64,000 nt of DNA. It comes from an uncultured Parvularculaceae bacterium (GTDB lineage: Bacteria; Pseudomonadota; Alphaproteobacteria; Caulobacterales; Parvularculaceae). Under the pieces are notes generated by a model. The model did not search any database. It saw only the letters and a program-made list of their open reading frames with translations, and was not told where the DNA came from. The DNA is taken from contig CAMYLZ010000014.1 of assembly GCA_947259375.1 (NCBI GenBank), positions 30,400 to 94,399 on the forward strand. The letters are read 5' to 3'. Below are positions 34,359 through 43,382 of the stretch, piece after piece (the first letter of the stretch is position 1; each line of letters opens with the position of its first letter). The translations under genes and the position numbers were made by a program.

Positions 34359-35069
34359 ATGTTGAAGGGACGCCATTTTAAATTCCGCCCTGTGCTGACG
34401 ATTTTCATCCTGCTGGCGATGGCGGCGCTGGTTTCCTTGGGGAACTGGCAGATGCGCCGGCTGGAATGGAAACGCGACCTGGTCGCCAAGGTCGAGGCGC
34501 GCCTTGGCGCCGGGCCCATTGCCTTTGACGAGGCGGTGCGCCGTGCTGAGGCGGGGGAGGATATGGAATATACGCCGGTGACAGCGGCGGGCGTGTTGGA
34601 AGACGACAAGCATGTGCGGGTCTTCGGATCCAATCAGGGCAGGCCGGGAGCGTTTTACTTTGCGCCGTTACGCCGGAATGGCGCGCCGGACCTGTTCGTC
34701 AATCTCGGTTTTGCCCCGCAAGATGTCGCGCCAGCGCTCGAAGCCGGCGACGTGACCGGCTTGTTCCGCTATCCGGAAATCCCCGGCCCGCCTTCGTCCT
34801 GGTTCGTTTCCGCTGCGCCTGACGCCAACGGGTTCTGGATCCTCCGCGACCCAGCGCTATTCGCCGCGGATCAGGGCGTTGAAGCATCCTCTTATTATAT
34901 CGACCAGTTCGCGGTTCCGGGCAGGCCATGGCCAAAGGGTGGAACGACCCGGCTCGAATTCAATAACCGGCATCTTGAATATGCGCTCACATGGTACGGC
35001 CTTGCGCTGACCTTGCTCGGCGTTGCCCTTGCTTTCTCGCTTCAGCGTCGGCCCTTGCCAAGCGCATAA
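34359..35069 (+). CDS. SURF1 family oxidase assembly protein
   Basis: SURF1 proteins help insert heme a into subunit I. The 236-residue protein has membrane helices at both ends (residues about 9-28 and 208-228) and the family motifs LGNWQMRRLEWKRDLVAKVEARL, the PVTAAGVLEDDKHVRVFG segment, FVNLGFAPQD, and the terminal NRHLEYALTWYGLALTLLGV. It closes the oxidase assembly run; the A+T inverted repeat beyond it may mark the end. Confidence 0.94.
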   Translation: MLKGRHFKFRPVLTIFILLAMAALVSLGNWQMRRLEWKRDLVAKVEARLGAGPIAFDEAVRRAEAGEDMEYTPVTAAGVLEDDKHVRVFGSNQGRPGAFYFAPLRRNGAPDLFVNLGFAPQDVAPALEAGDVTGLFRYPEIPGPPSSWFVSAAPDANGFWILRDPALFAADQGVEASSYYIDQFAVPGRPWPKGGTTRLEFNNRHLEYALTWYGLALTLLGVALAFSLQRRPLPSA

Positions 35070-35077
35070 TTTTTAAA

Positions 35078-35098
35078 TAACTTTAAAAAATAAAGTTA
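35078..35098. repeat. A+T-rich inverted repeat downstream of SURF1
   Basis: TAACTTTA and its exact complement TAAAGTTA separated by AAAAA, in a locally A+T-rich patch 8 bases after the SURF1 stop. There is no GC stem or T-run, so it is not a normal terminator. It could be an operator for the DUF2306 gene 120 bases downstream. Confidence 0.5.
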
Positions 35099-35217
35099 GA
35101 CGTTCGATCACTGCCGAAGGTGGCTGGCGCTTTTAAGGCCGGCGGCGGCGCGCCACACGGTGCGGGCTGCATTCGCGCAGAGTGACGCCGTTATGATGTT
35201 AAGGGAGGTGAAAGCCG

Positions 35218-35637
35218 ATGTCCTTGCAGCCATTGCTTGAAGCGCCATGGGTTATTCAGCTGCACGCGTTCAGCGCCATTGCTGCGTTTATCCTTGGCGT
35301 AATTCAGTTCTCCGCACCGAAAGGCACGCTGCCGCACAAAACGCTTGGCGCCGTGTGGATCGGATTGATGAGCGCCGTCGCGGCGAGCAGCATCTTTATC
35401 CGTCCGGCGTTTTATCCGGGCTTGCCGGTAACGCAATGGTTCAGCCCGATTCACATCTTCACCGTGTTGACGATATTTGGTCTTATTGGCGGCGTTCACC
35501 ATCTTGCCGGGGGCGGGGCGGGCCTCAAACGTCATAAAGGCCCGTTCATGGGAATTTTTATTGGCGGACTGATCATCGCCGGCGCGTTGGCGTTCCTGCC
35601 CGGACGGATCATGTATAAGGTCGCATTCGGCGGATGA
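35218..35637 (+). CDS. DUF2306 family membrane protein
   Basis: A 139-residue protein with four membrane helices, matching DUF2306. Conserved histidines appear in LHAFSAIAAFILGVIQF, TLPHKTLGAVWIGLM, SPIHIFTVLTIFGL and GGVHHLAGGGAGLKRHKGP; such histidines suggest metal or heme binding in this family, though none is proven. A strong GGGAGGTG ribosome site precedes the ATG. Same strand as the oxidase genes but separated by about 150 bases. Confidence 0.85.
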   Translation: MSLQPLLEAPWVIQLHAFSAIAAFILGVIQFSAPKGTLPHKTLGAVWIGLMSAVAASSIFIRPAFYPGLPVTQWFSPIHIFTVLTIFGLIGGVHHLAGGGAGLKRHKGPFMGIFIGGLIIAGALAFLPGRIMYKVAFGG

Positions 35638-35690
35638 GTTGGCGCCGGCTAGGCATGGCCGGCATATGCATTCCGTATTCGCGCCTGCCT

Positions 35691-36719
35691 TTATCGTTCT
35701 GTGAGCTTGAACTCGATTCGCCGGTTCTGCGCCAGCGCCGTGGAGGAAAAGCCGGAGACGATCGGGGAGGACGATCCCGCACCAGTGGCGAGGAGGCGGC
35801 GCTCGGCAACGCCCTGTGCGGTGAGATATTCGACCACCGAAAGTGCGCGTTGTGCGGACAGTTCAAGATTCGAATCGAACAGCGCGCGACAGGACGGACC
35901 AAGAGGCGAAGCGTCCGCATGGCCGTCAACGCGCAACACCCAGTTCACCTCCGCCGGAATATCGTCGCGAATATCAATCAGCGCCGAGGCCAGCTTGTTC
36001 AGCTCAAGCTTGCCTGCCTCGCCTAGCGTTGCAGAGCAAGAGCCGAACAGGATGTCGCTTTCGAAAATGAAGCGGTCTCCGACAACCTTGATGTCGGTGC
36101 GGTCGCCAAGCGCTTTACGCAAGGCCTCGAAAAAGCGCGAGCGGACTTCCTGCAATTCCTGCACCTTGCGAGCAAGGGCTGCGTTCAGCCGTTGCGATAG
36201 ATTTTCGATCTGCGCCTGCTGTTCGCGGTCCTTCGCCTCAGCCGCCTCGAGTGCTTCTTGCAAGCTCGCCAGTTGTCTGCGGAGCGCGGCGATCTGGGCG
36301 TTCAGGGTGGCGATTTCGCTTTTCTGCTCTTCGCTCAGCGCCTTTTCAGCCTCGAGTTCTTCGGCGGAAGCCGCGACGGCGGCCTCGCTCGTCGCCAATG
36401 CCGCCGCGAACCCGGCAAGCTCGGCGTCCTTTTGCGCAATCGTGTCTTCGAGCGAGAGCACCTGCGCCTGCAGGCGGTCGCGTTCGCTTTGCGCCAGGCC
36501 AAGCTGATCATTTAGCGAATTGATTTGCGCGATCAGGCGCGCCAATTCGTCGTCTTTTGACGCAAGCTCGTCTTTTACCGATTGCAGCCGGTCCCCCAGA
36601 TAAAACTGCGCGACGACAAAAATCGAAAGCACGAACATCAGCACCAGCAACAATGTCGACAGGCCGTCGACAAAGCCGGGCCAGATATTGGCTTCACTGC
36701 GGGAGCGTCGGCGCGCCAT
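35691..36719 (-). CDS. MotB-like protein with coiled coil and OmpA peptidoglycan-binding domain
   Basis: A 342-residue protein: one N-terminal membrane helix (VDGLSTLLLVLMFVLSIFVVAQFYL) with the aspartate position seen in MotB/TolR-type proton-driven stators, a long coiled coil (residues about 45-185), and a C-terminal OmpA-like domain (VLRVDGHADASP, VEYLTAQGVAERRLLATGAG) that should bind peptidoglycan. With the adjacent MotA/ExbB-like gene, 17 bases upstream, it probably forms a proton-powered envelope complex distinct from flagellar MotAB. Similar pairs are conserved in alphaproteobacteria; their task is unknown. Confidence 0.85.
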   Translation of the reverse strand: MARRRSRSEANIWPGFVDGLSTLLLVLMFVLSIFVVAQFYLGDRLQSVKDELASKDDELARLIAQINSLNDQLGLAQSERDRLQAQVLSLEDTIAQKDAELAGFAAALATSEAAVAASAEELEAEKALSEEQKSEIATLNAQIAALRRQLASLQEALEAAEAKDREQQAQIENLSQRLNAALARKVQELQEVRSRFFEALRKALGDRTDIKVVGDRFIFESDILFGSCSATLGEAGKLELNKLASALIDIRDDIPAEVNWVLRVDGHADASPLGPSCRALFDSNLELSAQRALSVVEYLTAQGVAERRLLATGAGSSSPIVSGFSSTALAQNRRIEFKLTER

Positions 36720-36736
36720 GATTTACTCCCCGCTTC

Positions 36737-37690
36737 CTACTGATCGCCGCCGCCGACACGGATCAGCGTGCGATTGAGCGCCCTGATTTCATCTTTCAGT
36801 TCTGCGGTTTGTCCGGCCTGCGCCTTGATCTGGGTTTCGGTGTTGGCGGCGAGCGCGGCTTCGAGTGCTTCGATGGCGCTGAGGAGATTGCCTTCCGCAG
36901 CCGCGCCGGAAAGGCTCGCCCCGCCTTTGCCCGAGGCGCGAACGGTTTCAGTCATGCCGGCGAGCCAGTCTTCGAGATTGGAATAATACCGGTTCTGCGC
37001 CTTGCCCGCTTCAAGATCGAGAAAGCCGACCACCAGACTGCCGCCCAGCCCGAACAGGGAGGACGAAAACGCCGTGCCCATGCCGGAAAGCGGCTCTTTC
37101 AGATTGGTGATGAGCTGCGTGACGGCGTCTTCGGCCGCGCCGCCGGTAGTCGCCAGTCCGCTAATCGTTGCGGCGACGGCGTTGACCGTTTCCAAAAGAC
37201 CCCAGAAAGTGCCCAACAGGCCGAGAAAGACGAGCAAATTGATGATGTAGCGGCCAGTTTCGCGGCCTTCATCCATCCGCGTGCCGATGGAATCAAGAAT
37301 GGCGCGGGTCGATTCCGGCGACAGGCGTGAGCCGCGCGTGTCGGCGTCGAGCAGCAGTCGGGCCATGGCGCTGATCAGATTGGGCGCCTTGGGAAGTCGC
37401 GCGCGGGACGGGTCCGTTGCATCGATGAAAATTTCCACCCAGCGCACGGCCGGATCGATAACGCCTGCCTGACGAAGATTGTAGATAATGCCGATGCCAA
37501 GAACGGCGAGGATTAGCCCGTTCAGCGCTTGGTTGGCGTTAAAGGCGTCAACCAGAAGGCTTGTCGGCTGCGGGCTCCAGGGCGAGAGATAAAAAACGAC
37601 GCCGCCGACTGCGAGCAAAAAGATCAACATGTTGAAGATGTTGCCGCCCGGGCGAGCAAATTTGATCGTCCGTCCTAATGAGCGCGCCAT
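36737..37690 (-). CDS. MotA/TolQ/ExbB-like proton channel protein
   Basis: A 317-residue membrane protein with hydrophobic segments at residues about 20-36, 56-72, 149-170 and 205-225. The segment LLVFLGLLGTFWGLLETVNAV followed later by GMGTAFSSSLFGLGGSLVVGFLD is the MotA/TolQ/ExbB channel signature. The C-terminal 60 residues are a helical tail ending in a coiled coil (TAELKDEIRALNRTL). It is cotranscribed with the OmpA-domain partner downstream. No TonB or TolA-like gene is beside it. Confidence 0.85.
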   Translation of the reverse strand: MARSLGRTIKFARPGGNIFNMLIFLLAVGGVVFYLSPWSPQPTSLLVDAFNANQALNGLILAVLGIGIIYNLRQAGVIDPAVRWVEIFIDATDPSRARLPKAPNLISAMARLLLDADTRGSRLSPESTRAILDSIGTRMDEGRETGRYIINLLVFLGLLGTFWGLLETVNAVAATISGLATTGGAAEDAVTQLITNLKEPLSGMGTAFSSSLFGLGGSLVVGFLDLEAGKAQNRYYSNLEDWLAGMTETVRASGKGGASLSGAAAEGNLLSAIEALEAALAANTETQIKAQAGQTAELKDEIRALNRTLIRVGGGDQ

Positions 37691-37852
37691 CTAAATCCCC
37701 TTACCAACACCGCCCCGCGATACTGTCCTTACCCTATTCAAAAACAGCGCCAGGTGAAATGCCGGATTGGTTGATTTTTCGCGCAGCAGCGCTTGTGCCG
37801 GCGACATAATCCGCAACGTTTCCGTTGGCGGCGGTCGCGTCACGGCGGGGGC

Positions 37853-37887
37853 TGCGCACATATTGCGCATTTCGTTAACATAATGCG
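37853..37887. promoter_or_regulatory. Candidate operator: repeated TGCGCA and overlapping inverted repeat
   Basis: TGCGCA occurs twice, 5 bases apart, and the second copy overlaps a further inverted repeat, CGCATT-N10-AATGCG, centred on GTTAAC. The cluster lies in the A+T-richer 272-base region between the leftward MotA-like gene and the rightward small secreted protein gene, so it could control one or both. The reading is by eye. Confidence 0.45.
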
Positions 37888-37962
37888 AAAATGACAATTA
37901 TATGACGGATTAATGATGCCTGTATCACAATACGTGTGGGGTCAATTATCCATGTAAAACAG

Positions 37963-38301
37963 ATGTTTGCAGGCATGGCGGCGGCAATTGCGCTGACGGC
38001 GGGGGCTGTTGCGCAAGGTTTTGGATCGGCGCCGGCGGATTATGAAAGGCTGGTCATCGACTATTTCGGCGAGCGCCTGGTTGAGCGAAACTCGGCGCGC
38101 TATCAATTTCTGGGTGAACCCTATCAGATGTTTGCCGATGCGGACGATTATGAAGGCCTTCCCTGTTGGGCGGTCGATGGGCGGGTGAAGTCGCGCATGC
38201 CGAATGGCGGTTGTGGCAGTTATGTGCCCTATACCGTTCTCATTCTCGACGGCGAGTCGATCGCGCTTGAAGTTAAAGTCTTAATAATGGTTCGCGCCTG
38301 A
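37963..38301 (+). CDS. Small secreted protein of unknown function
   Basis: About 112 residues from ATG 37963. The N-terminus MFAGMAAAIALTAGAVAQG is a probable signal peptide, and the mature part is acidic and aromatic (YFGERLVERNSARYQFLGEPYQMF) with two cysteines (LPCWAVDGRV and GGCGSY). I do not recognise the family. The track ORF starts at a GTG nine codons earlier; ATG just before the hydrophobic stretch is more natural. A bidirectional terminator follows. Confidence 0.65.
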   Translation: MFAGMAAAIALTAGAVAQGFGSAPADYERLVIDYFGERLVERNSARYQFLGEPYQMFADADDYEGLPCWAVDGRVKSRMPNGGCGSYVPYTVLILDGESIALEVKVLIMVRA

Positions 38302-38342
38302 GCCCAGCAGACTGGATCCCACCGGACTTGGCGCCGGATTAA

Positions 38343-38374
38343 AAAACGCCGCCCTTATCAAGGGCGGCGTTTTT
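38343..38374. terminator. Bidirectional rho-independent terminator
   Basis: Stem AAAACGCCGCCCTT/AAGGGCGGCGTTTT with an ATC loop, flanked by A-run and T-run. It lies between the rightward small secreted protein gene and the leftward M16 peptidase gene and can serve both. Confidence 0.92.
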
Positions 38375-38430
38375 GGTTTTGTATGGGGACGGAGGATTTT
38401 GCGGCGACCCGGTTCCCAAATGTTGGTGGG

Positions 38431-41166
38431 TTAAAGCTCGCTCGCCTGCTTGATTTCGACCGGTCCGAGATTCAGCGAGCGCACGCCCTCTTCGATTTTT
38501 TCGCGGTCGCCGACAATCACCCAGATAAGGCTTTCAGGATGAATGACTTCATCGGCTGCGGCCTTGATCTCATCAACGGTCAGGGCCTCATATTTATCCT
38601 TGACTGTTTCCGGATAATTCCACGGCCGCCCGTAACGGGCGCTGGAGGTCAGGCTGCCCAGCACATCATCCGAAGTTTCGTATGTGCCTGGCAGTGAGCG
38701 GACATTATTGAGAATGCTACGCTCAACTTCGTCGGCGCTCGCCGGGCGCGTCGTCTTGAAACCGTTCAGTTCCTTGAGAAGCTCTGCAAGCGATTCAGTC
38801 GTTTTGTCGGTCTGCACCGGCGCATAGACCATAAAGGGGCGCTGGCCTTTGGCGCCCTGCAGGAAGGTGAAGGCGCCGTAAGCCCAGCCCTTGTCTTCAC
38901 GCAGGTTCATGTTTACCCGCGCGGAGAATTGGCCGCCGATAATGTCGTTCATCGACGTAATGGCGATTGCATTCGGCGCGTTCGACGGCGGAGCGACATG
39001 CGCCGCGAGGATCAACGATTGCGGCGAGCCCGGCTTGTCCACAAGGATCACCTTGCCAGATTGCGGGCGCTCGACCGCTGCGATGTTTTTCACCGGCGCC
39101 GGCGATGACGGCGCCGACCAGCGGCCGAATGCGGCTTCGAGTTGCGGCTTGATTTCATCAAGCGTCGTGTCGCCTACGACGAAAATGGTCGCATTGTCGG
39201 GACGGATCCATTGCTGGTGGAAACGCGTCAGGTCGTCGCGCGTTAGCGAGGTGATGGATTCGACCGTGCCTGATCCTGTCAATGGCGCAGCATAGGCATG
39301 ACCCTCGCCATAGATTTCCGGGGGCAGCAAACGCATCGCCAGCGACACGGGTTGCGCTTTTTCCTGTTCTATATTGGCGAGCCAGCGCTTGCGCAGCTTT
39401 TCGATTTCGTCATTGGCGAATGCGGGATTGCGAATGACGTCGGCGACTATCTCCAGCGATGGACGGAGATTTTCTTTGAGCGCCGAAAGTTCCACCGTCG
39501 ACATGTCGAGATTGGCGCCGGCGGAAAGCGTCGCGCCAAGGCCCTCGAGTTCTTCCGCAATGTCTTTCGCCGAACGCCGCTTCGTGCCTTCGTCCAGCAT
39601 TGCTGCGGTGAATGATGATGCGCCGAGCTTGCCGCCTTCGACGCTGTCGGCGGCGTAACCGGCGTCAAATTGCACAGCGATTTCTACAAGCGGCACGGTG
39701 TGTCGCTCCGCGAGCACCACTTTTACGCCATTGCGCAGGGTTGTTTCCTGAACGTCAGGAAAAACAAGGTCCGGCGTTGATGTCACGGCGGGCAGGCCAG
39801 CATCGCGATCGACGTTTGAAGCGGTTGTCGTATATTCCGGGTACGGCAGGACCGTCAGTTGATAATGGCCTGCATTCATGACGTCGCGCGCGGCGCGCAG
39901 GACTTCCTGGGGCGTCGCCGCGTCGAGCCAGTCGAGTTGCTTCAGGATGAAGCCCGGATCGTCCGCATAGAGCGCGCCTTGCGCCAGCGTTACCGCCTTG
40001 CCGCCAAAACCGCCGATTTTCTCGAGGCCGCGCACGATATTCGCCTTGGTGCGGGCCTTGGCGCGGGAAAGCTCGGCCGCTGTCGGACCGCGTGACAGGA
40101 ATTCGGCGATGACCGCCTCCATCTCGTCTTCGACCCTTTCGAGATCGGCGTCGGCCTTGGCGTCGACGGTCACCGAATAAAAGCTCATCAACTCCTGAGA
40201 GGAGAGATTTGCAGTGGCGCTGGTGGCGATCTGCAATTCGTCGATCAGGCGCTGGTAAAGCCGCGAGGTCTTGCCGCCGCCGAGCACCTGTGCGGCGAGG
40301 CCGACAAGCACATCGTCGCGGGTCGTACGGCCCGGCGCCGCCCAATTGCGATCGATGCGCGGCTGCGGCACGCGATCGAACATGATTTCGCGCTTGTCGA
40401 CGCCGAGCTTGGGCGCATCGGCCTTGGTTTGCGTGACGGGCGGGCCGGCGGGAATGTCGCCGAAATATTTCTCGACCAGCGTGCGGGCTGTTTCCGCATC
40501 AATATCGCCGGCGAGCACGAGCACCGCATTCGCCGCGCCGTAATAGTCCTTGAACCACTGCTTGGCGGTTTCTAATGAGGCGTTTTCAAGATCTTCCATC
40601 GAGCCGATCGTGCTGTGGCGATAGGGGTGCCCGGCGGGCAGAAGACCGGCAAGGGTCGAATATTCCATCAGCCCGTAAGGCTGGTTGTCGCCCTGGCGCT
40701 TTTCATTTTGCACGACGCCGCGCTGCTCATCGAGTTTGTCCTGGGTCAGGGCGCCGAGCAGGTGACCCATGCGATCCGATTCCATCCACAAAATGCGTTC
40801 AAGCGCGGTGGTCGGCACGGTCTGGAAATAATTGGTGCGATCGAACCAGGTGGTGCCGTTGAGGTCTGTGGCGCCGACTTCCTCGAGCGGTCCGAACCAG
40901 TCATTGTCATAATGCTCGGAGCCGTTGAACATGATGTGTTCGAATAAATGCGCGAATCCGGTCTTGCCTTCCGGCTCGTCCTTCGAGCCGACATGATACC
41001 AGATTGAAACTGCAACCAGCGGCGCTTTGCGGTCCTCATGGACGACAACCCGCAAGCCGTTATCCAGCGTGAATTCGTCATATGGCAGCGCGATGTCGGC
41101 GCCCATGGCCGAGACCGGCGCAACGGCCAGCGTGGTTGCCGCCAGAGCGGCAAGTAGTCTGCGCAT
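38431..41166 (-). CDS. M16 family zinc metallopeptidase, two-domain, periplasmic
   Basis: A 911-residue protein with a signal peptide (MRRLLAALAATTLAVAPVSA) and two tandem M16 units. The first holds the inverted zinc motif HLFEH (His73, Glu76, His77) in FAHLFEHIMFNGSEHYDN; the second, beginning near residue 475 (TTLRNGVKVVLAERHTVPL), lacks HxxEH and would be the inactive, structural half. This is the pitrilysin-like clamshell architecture. GGGGAG lies six bases before the ATG. It follows regA by 140 bases on the same strand and could be partly cotranscribed. The substrate is unknown; such proteins degrade periplasmic peptides. Confidence 0.92.
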   Translation of the reverse strand: MRRLLAALAATTLAVAPVSAMGADIALPYDEFTLDNGLRVVVHEDRKAPLVAVSIWYHVGSKDEPEGKTGFAHLFEHIMFNGSEHYDNDWFGPLEEVGATDLNGTTWFDRTNYFQTVPTTALERILWMESDRMGHLLGALTQDKLDEQRGVVQNEKRQGDNQPYGLMEYSTLAGLLPAGHPYRHSTIGSMEDLENASLETAKQWFKDYYGAANAVLVLAGDIDAETARTLVEKYFGDIPAGPPVTQTKADAPKLGVDKREIMFDRVPQPRIDRNWAAPGRTTRDDVLVGLAAQVLGGGKTSRLYQRLIDELQIATSATANLSSQELMSFYSVTVDAKADADLERVEDEMEAVIAEFLSRGPTAAELSRAKARTKANIVRGLEKIGGFGGKAVTLAQGALYADDPGFILKQLDWLDAATPQEVLRAARDVMNAGHYQLTVLPYPEYTTTASNVDRDAGLPAVTSTPDLVFPDVQETTLRNGVKVVLAERHTVPLVEIAVQFDAGYAADSVEGGKLGASSFTAAMLDEGTKRRSAKDIAEELEGLGATLSAGANLDMSTVELSALKENLRPSLEIVADVIRNPAFANDEIEKLRKRWLANIEQEKAQPVSLAMRLLPPEIYGEGHAYAAPLTGSGTVESITSLTRDDLTRFHQQWIRPDNATIFVVGDTTLDEIKPQLEAAFGRWSAPSSPAPVKNIAAVERPQSGKVILVDKPGSPQSLILAAHVAPPSNAPNAIAITSMNDIIGGQFSARVNMNLREDKGWAYGAFTFLQGAKGQRPFMVYAPVQTDKTTESLAELLKELNGFKTTRPASADEVERSILNNVRSLPGTYETSDDVLGSLTSSARYGRPWNYPETVKDKYEALTVDEIKAAADEVIHPESLIWVIVGDREKIEEGVRSLNLGPVEIKQASEL

Positions 41167-41306
41167 CAGGAACTCCCCTTCTTTGCATCAAAATCCGTTC
41201 GACCCTGCACCATCGTCCAGCGCCGGTGCAAGGTAAAGCCGCGCACGCCTTCAGCTTGGCGCGGCTCGGTAACGGTTCATCGCAGAAAGAAGCAGGTGCG
41301 CGGTGA

Positions 41307-41876
41307 TCAGCGCGGCGCGCGCTTGGCGAGGATGCGTTGCAAGGTGCGCCGGTGCATGCCGAGGCGCCGCGCCGTTTCCGAAACATTGTGATCGCATAAT
41401 TCATAGACCCGCTGGATATGCTCCCAGCGCACCCGGTCGGCGGACATCGGGTTTTCCGGCGGTTCAGGGCGTTCGCCAGGTTTGGCGAGCAGCGCTTTTT
41501 CGACATCGTCCGCATCGGCGGGTTTCGACAGATAGTCGATGGCGCCGGCTTTTACCGCCGCGACGGCCGTTGCGATATTGCCGTAACCGGTCAGCATGAC
41601 GACGCGGCAATCGTCGCGCTTTTGGCGTATGTAATCGACGACCTGCAATCCGTCCCCGTCCTCGAGGCGAAGATCGACCACAGCGAAGGCGGGGGCGATT
41701 TCCTTGATCATGGTCGCGGCGTCGGCGACCCCGGCGGCGAGGACCGGTTGAAAGCCGCGCTTTTCCAGCGCACGGCCAAGACGCATGCGGAACGGTTCGT
41801 CATCATCGACAATCAGGAGAGTGGCGTCGCTCGGCAGGGAGCGATCATCGTCTTGGGCTTCTTCGGCAGAGGTCAT
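41307..41876 (-). CDS. regA: RegA/PrrA/ActR-type redox response regulator
   Basis: A 189-residue response regulator. The receiver has LLIVDDDEPFRMRLGRAL, the phospho-acceptor aspartate in FAVVDLRLEDGDGL, and lysine in DYLSKPADADDVEKAL. After a short proline linker the Fis-type helix-turn-helix reads VSETARRLGMHRRTLQRILAK, nearly identical to RegA-family proteins, which control photosynthesis, respiration, nitrogen and carbon genes. I use ATG 41876 (MTSAEEAQ); the track start is 24 residues further out. It lies 64 bases downstream of regB. Confidence 0.93.
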   Translation of the reverse strand: MTSAEEAQDDDRSLPSDATLLIVDDDEPFRMRLGRALEKRGFQPVLAAGVADAATMIKEIAPAFAVVDLRLEDGDGLQVVDYIRQKRDDCRVVMLTGYGNIATAVAAVKAGAIDYLSKPADADDVEKALLAKPGERPEPPENPMSADRVRWEHIQRVYELCDHNVSETARRLGMHRRTLQRILAKRAPR

Positions 41877-41940
41877 GACGTTACAAGTCTTTGTTTTGTG
41901 TTCAAAATACCGCCTATAAATGCGTCTTTTGGCTTGGATT

Positions 41941-43302
41941 TCAAGCAATCAACGAGGAAGAAGCGGCATGGGTCCAGCTCGCCCCGACCCAGGCGCCGGC
42001 AAGTCGCTGATCGGCGGTTTGCGGGGCTTCCCATTTGCGGTTTTCGAACGAGACTTCTGCGCCAGTCGATTCCAGCAGCGTCTTGGCGATGAAAAAGCCG
42101 AGCCCGAGGCCCGACTTGCCGCCCGCCCCGCGATAGCCCACCCGCGCGCTGACATAAGGCTCGCCAAGGCGCATTAGGATTTCCGGCGAAAAACCCGGCC
42201 CGTCGTCCTGCACTGCGACCGATAGCCGGCCGGCATCCCATTCGCCGGTGATCAACACATTGCCGCGAGCGTATCCGGCGGCGTTTTCGATGAAATTCCG
42301 CAGCCCGAAAATGATCTCCGGGCGGCGTTTGAGGACCAGCCTTTTCGCGCCGTCAAGGTTCCAGGTTTCGATGCGGATCGCCGGACCGTCAGGCTGGTCG
42401 AGAAAAGGCTGCGCGGCCTCGCGCAACAGCGCGTCAATATCGAGCCGGTCATGCACGGCGTCTCCGGCGTCGCCATGTTGGGAAAGCCGCAACAGAATGT
42501 CGCGGCAGCGCTCGGCTTGGCTCACCAGCAAAGCCGCGTCGTCAGCGAGATCTTCATGCTCTTCAAAGTCGCGTTCGATTTCGCGCTGCATTTCCTTGGC
42601 CGTCACCTGGATCGTCGCGAGCGGCGTGCCGAGCTCATGGGCGGCGGCGGCGGCGAGCCCGCCCAGCGCCGCCAGCCTTTCCTCGCGCGCCAGCACAAGC
42701 TGCGTGGCGGCGAGCGCGGAGCGCATCTGCGCCGATTCAGCGGCGATGCGGTGGGCGTAAGCGGCGAAAAAGGCGATCGAGAATGTCAGCGCGGCCCAAA
42801 AACCCGCCATGTAGACCGGCGCAAGCTCAAAACTCTCGCCCGGAAACCAGGGCATCGGCATGTGATTGAGCGCGAGGAACGACACCCCGGCGATCGCCAG
42901 CGCGGCGAGCGCCAGGGCGAACCGCAAAGGAAGGACGCTGGCGGCGATCGTCACCGGCGCAATGATCAGTGCGGAAAAGGGGTTTTGCAGCCCGCCCGTG
43001 AAGAACAAGAGCGCGCAGAGCTGGATAATGTCAAAGGCGATGTAACCGGCCGCTTCCCGGTCGCTCAAGAAGCGCTGCGGCGAATAGCGCAAGGTCACGA
43101 ACAAATTGAGCCAGGCGCTGGCGGCGATGGCCCCGAGACACAGTCCGAGCGGCGTCGCAAATCCGAGCGCGAAGTGCACGATCAATATCGACAGCGTCTG
43201 GCCCGCGACGGCGAGCCATCGCAGCGCCGTCAGGGTGCGCAGGCGTACCGGCCCGCGTAAGGCGTTGACGGCGTCCTGACTGTCAGCAAGCGTATGCGGC
43301 AT
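41941..43302 (-). CDS. regB: RegB/PrrB/ActS-type redox sensor histidine kinase
   Basis: A 453-residue kinase with six membrane helices in the first 190 residues. The quinone-contact motif of RegB, GGLQNPFSAL, is present. The H-box is AAAAHELGTPLATIQ, and the AERCRDILLRLSQ segment carries the cysteine equivalent to the redox-active RegB cysteine. N- and G-boxes follow (FIENAAGYA; DDGPGF; GLGLGFFIAKTLLE). In relatives it senses the quinone pool and phosphorylates RegA. It diverges from the SCO1/SenC gene, the usual gene order of this locus. Confidence 0.94.
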   Translation of the reverse strand: MPHTLADSQDAVNALRGPVRLRTLTALRWLAVAGQTLSILIVHFALGFATPLGLCLGAIAASAWLNLFVTLRYSPQRFLSDREAAGYIAFDIIQLCALLFFTGGLQNPFSALIIAPVTIAASVLPLRFALALAALAIAGVSFLALNHMPMPWFPGESFELAPVYMAGFWAALTFSIAFFAAYAHRIAAESAQMRSALAATQLVLAREERLAALGGLAAAAAHELGTPLATIQVTAKEMQREIERDFEEHEDLADDAALLVSQAERCRDILLRLSQHGDAGDAVHDRLDIDALLREAAQPFLDQPDGPAIRIETWNLDGAKRLVLKRRPEIIFGLRNFIENAAGYARGNVLITGEWDAGRLSVAVQDDGPGFSPEILMRLGEPYVSARVGYRGAGGKSGLGLGFFIAKTLLESTGAEVSFENRKWEAPQTADQRLAGAWVGASWTHAASSSLIA

Positions 43303-43382
43303 TCGGCGCTTTTAGCCCGACTGTCTTTCTTTTTGAAAGGCGTTTAGAAAAACCCGGCCTTGTTATCCATCCGGAGATCGCC

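Noticed and set aside
35691-37690. Zorya-like (ZorA/ZorB) defence pair
   Set aside because: The MotA/OmpA architecture is similar, but there are no ZorC, ZorD or ZorE-type genes beside it, and the neighbours are housekeeping.
37691-37897. 68-residue minus-strand ORF
   Set aside because: It has no ribosome site or recognisable domain, abuts the MotA-like start and overlaps the regulatory region; likely chance.
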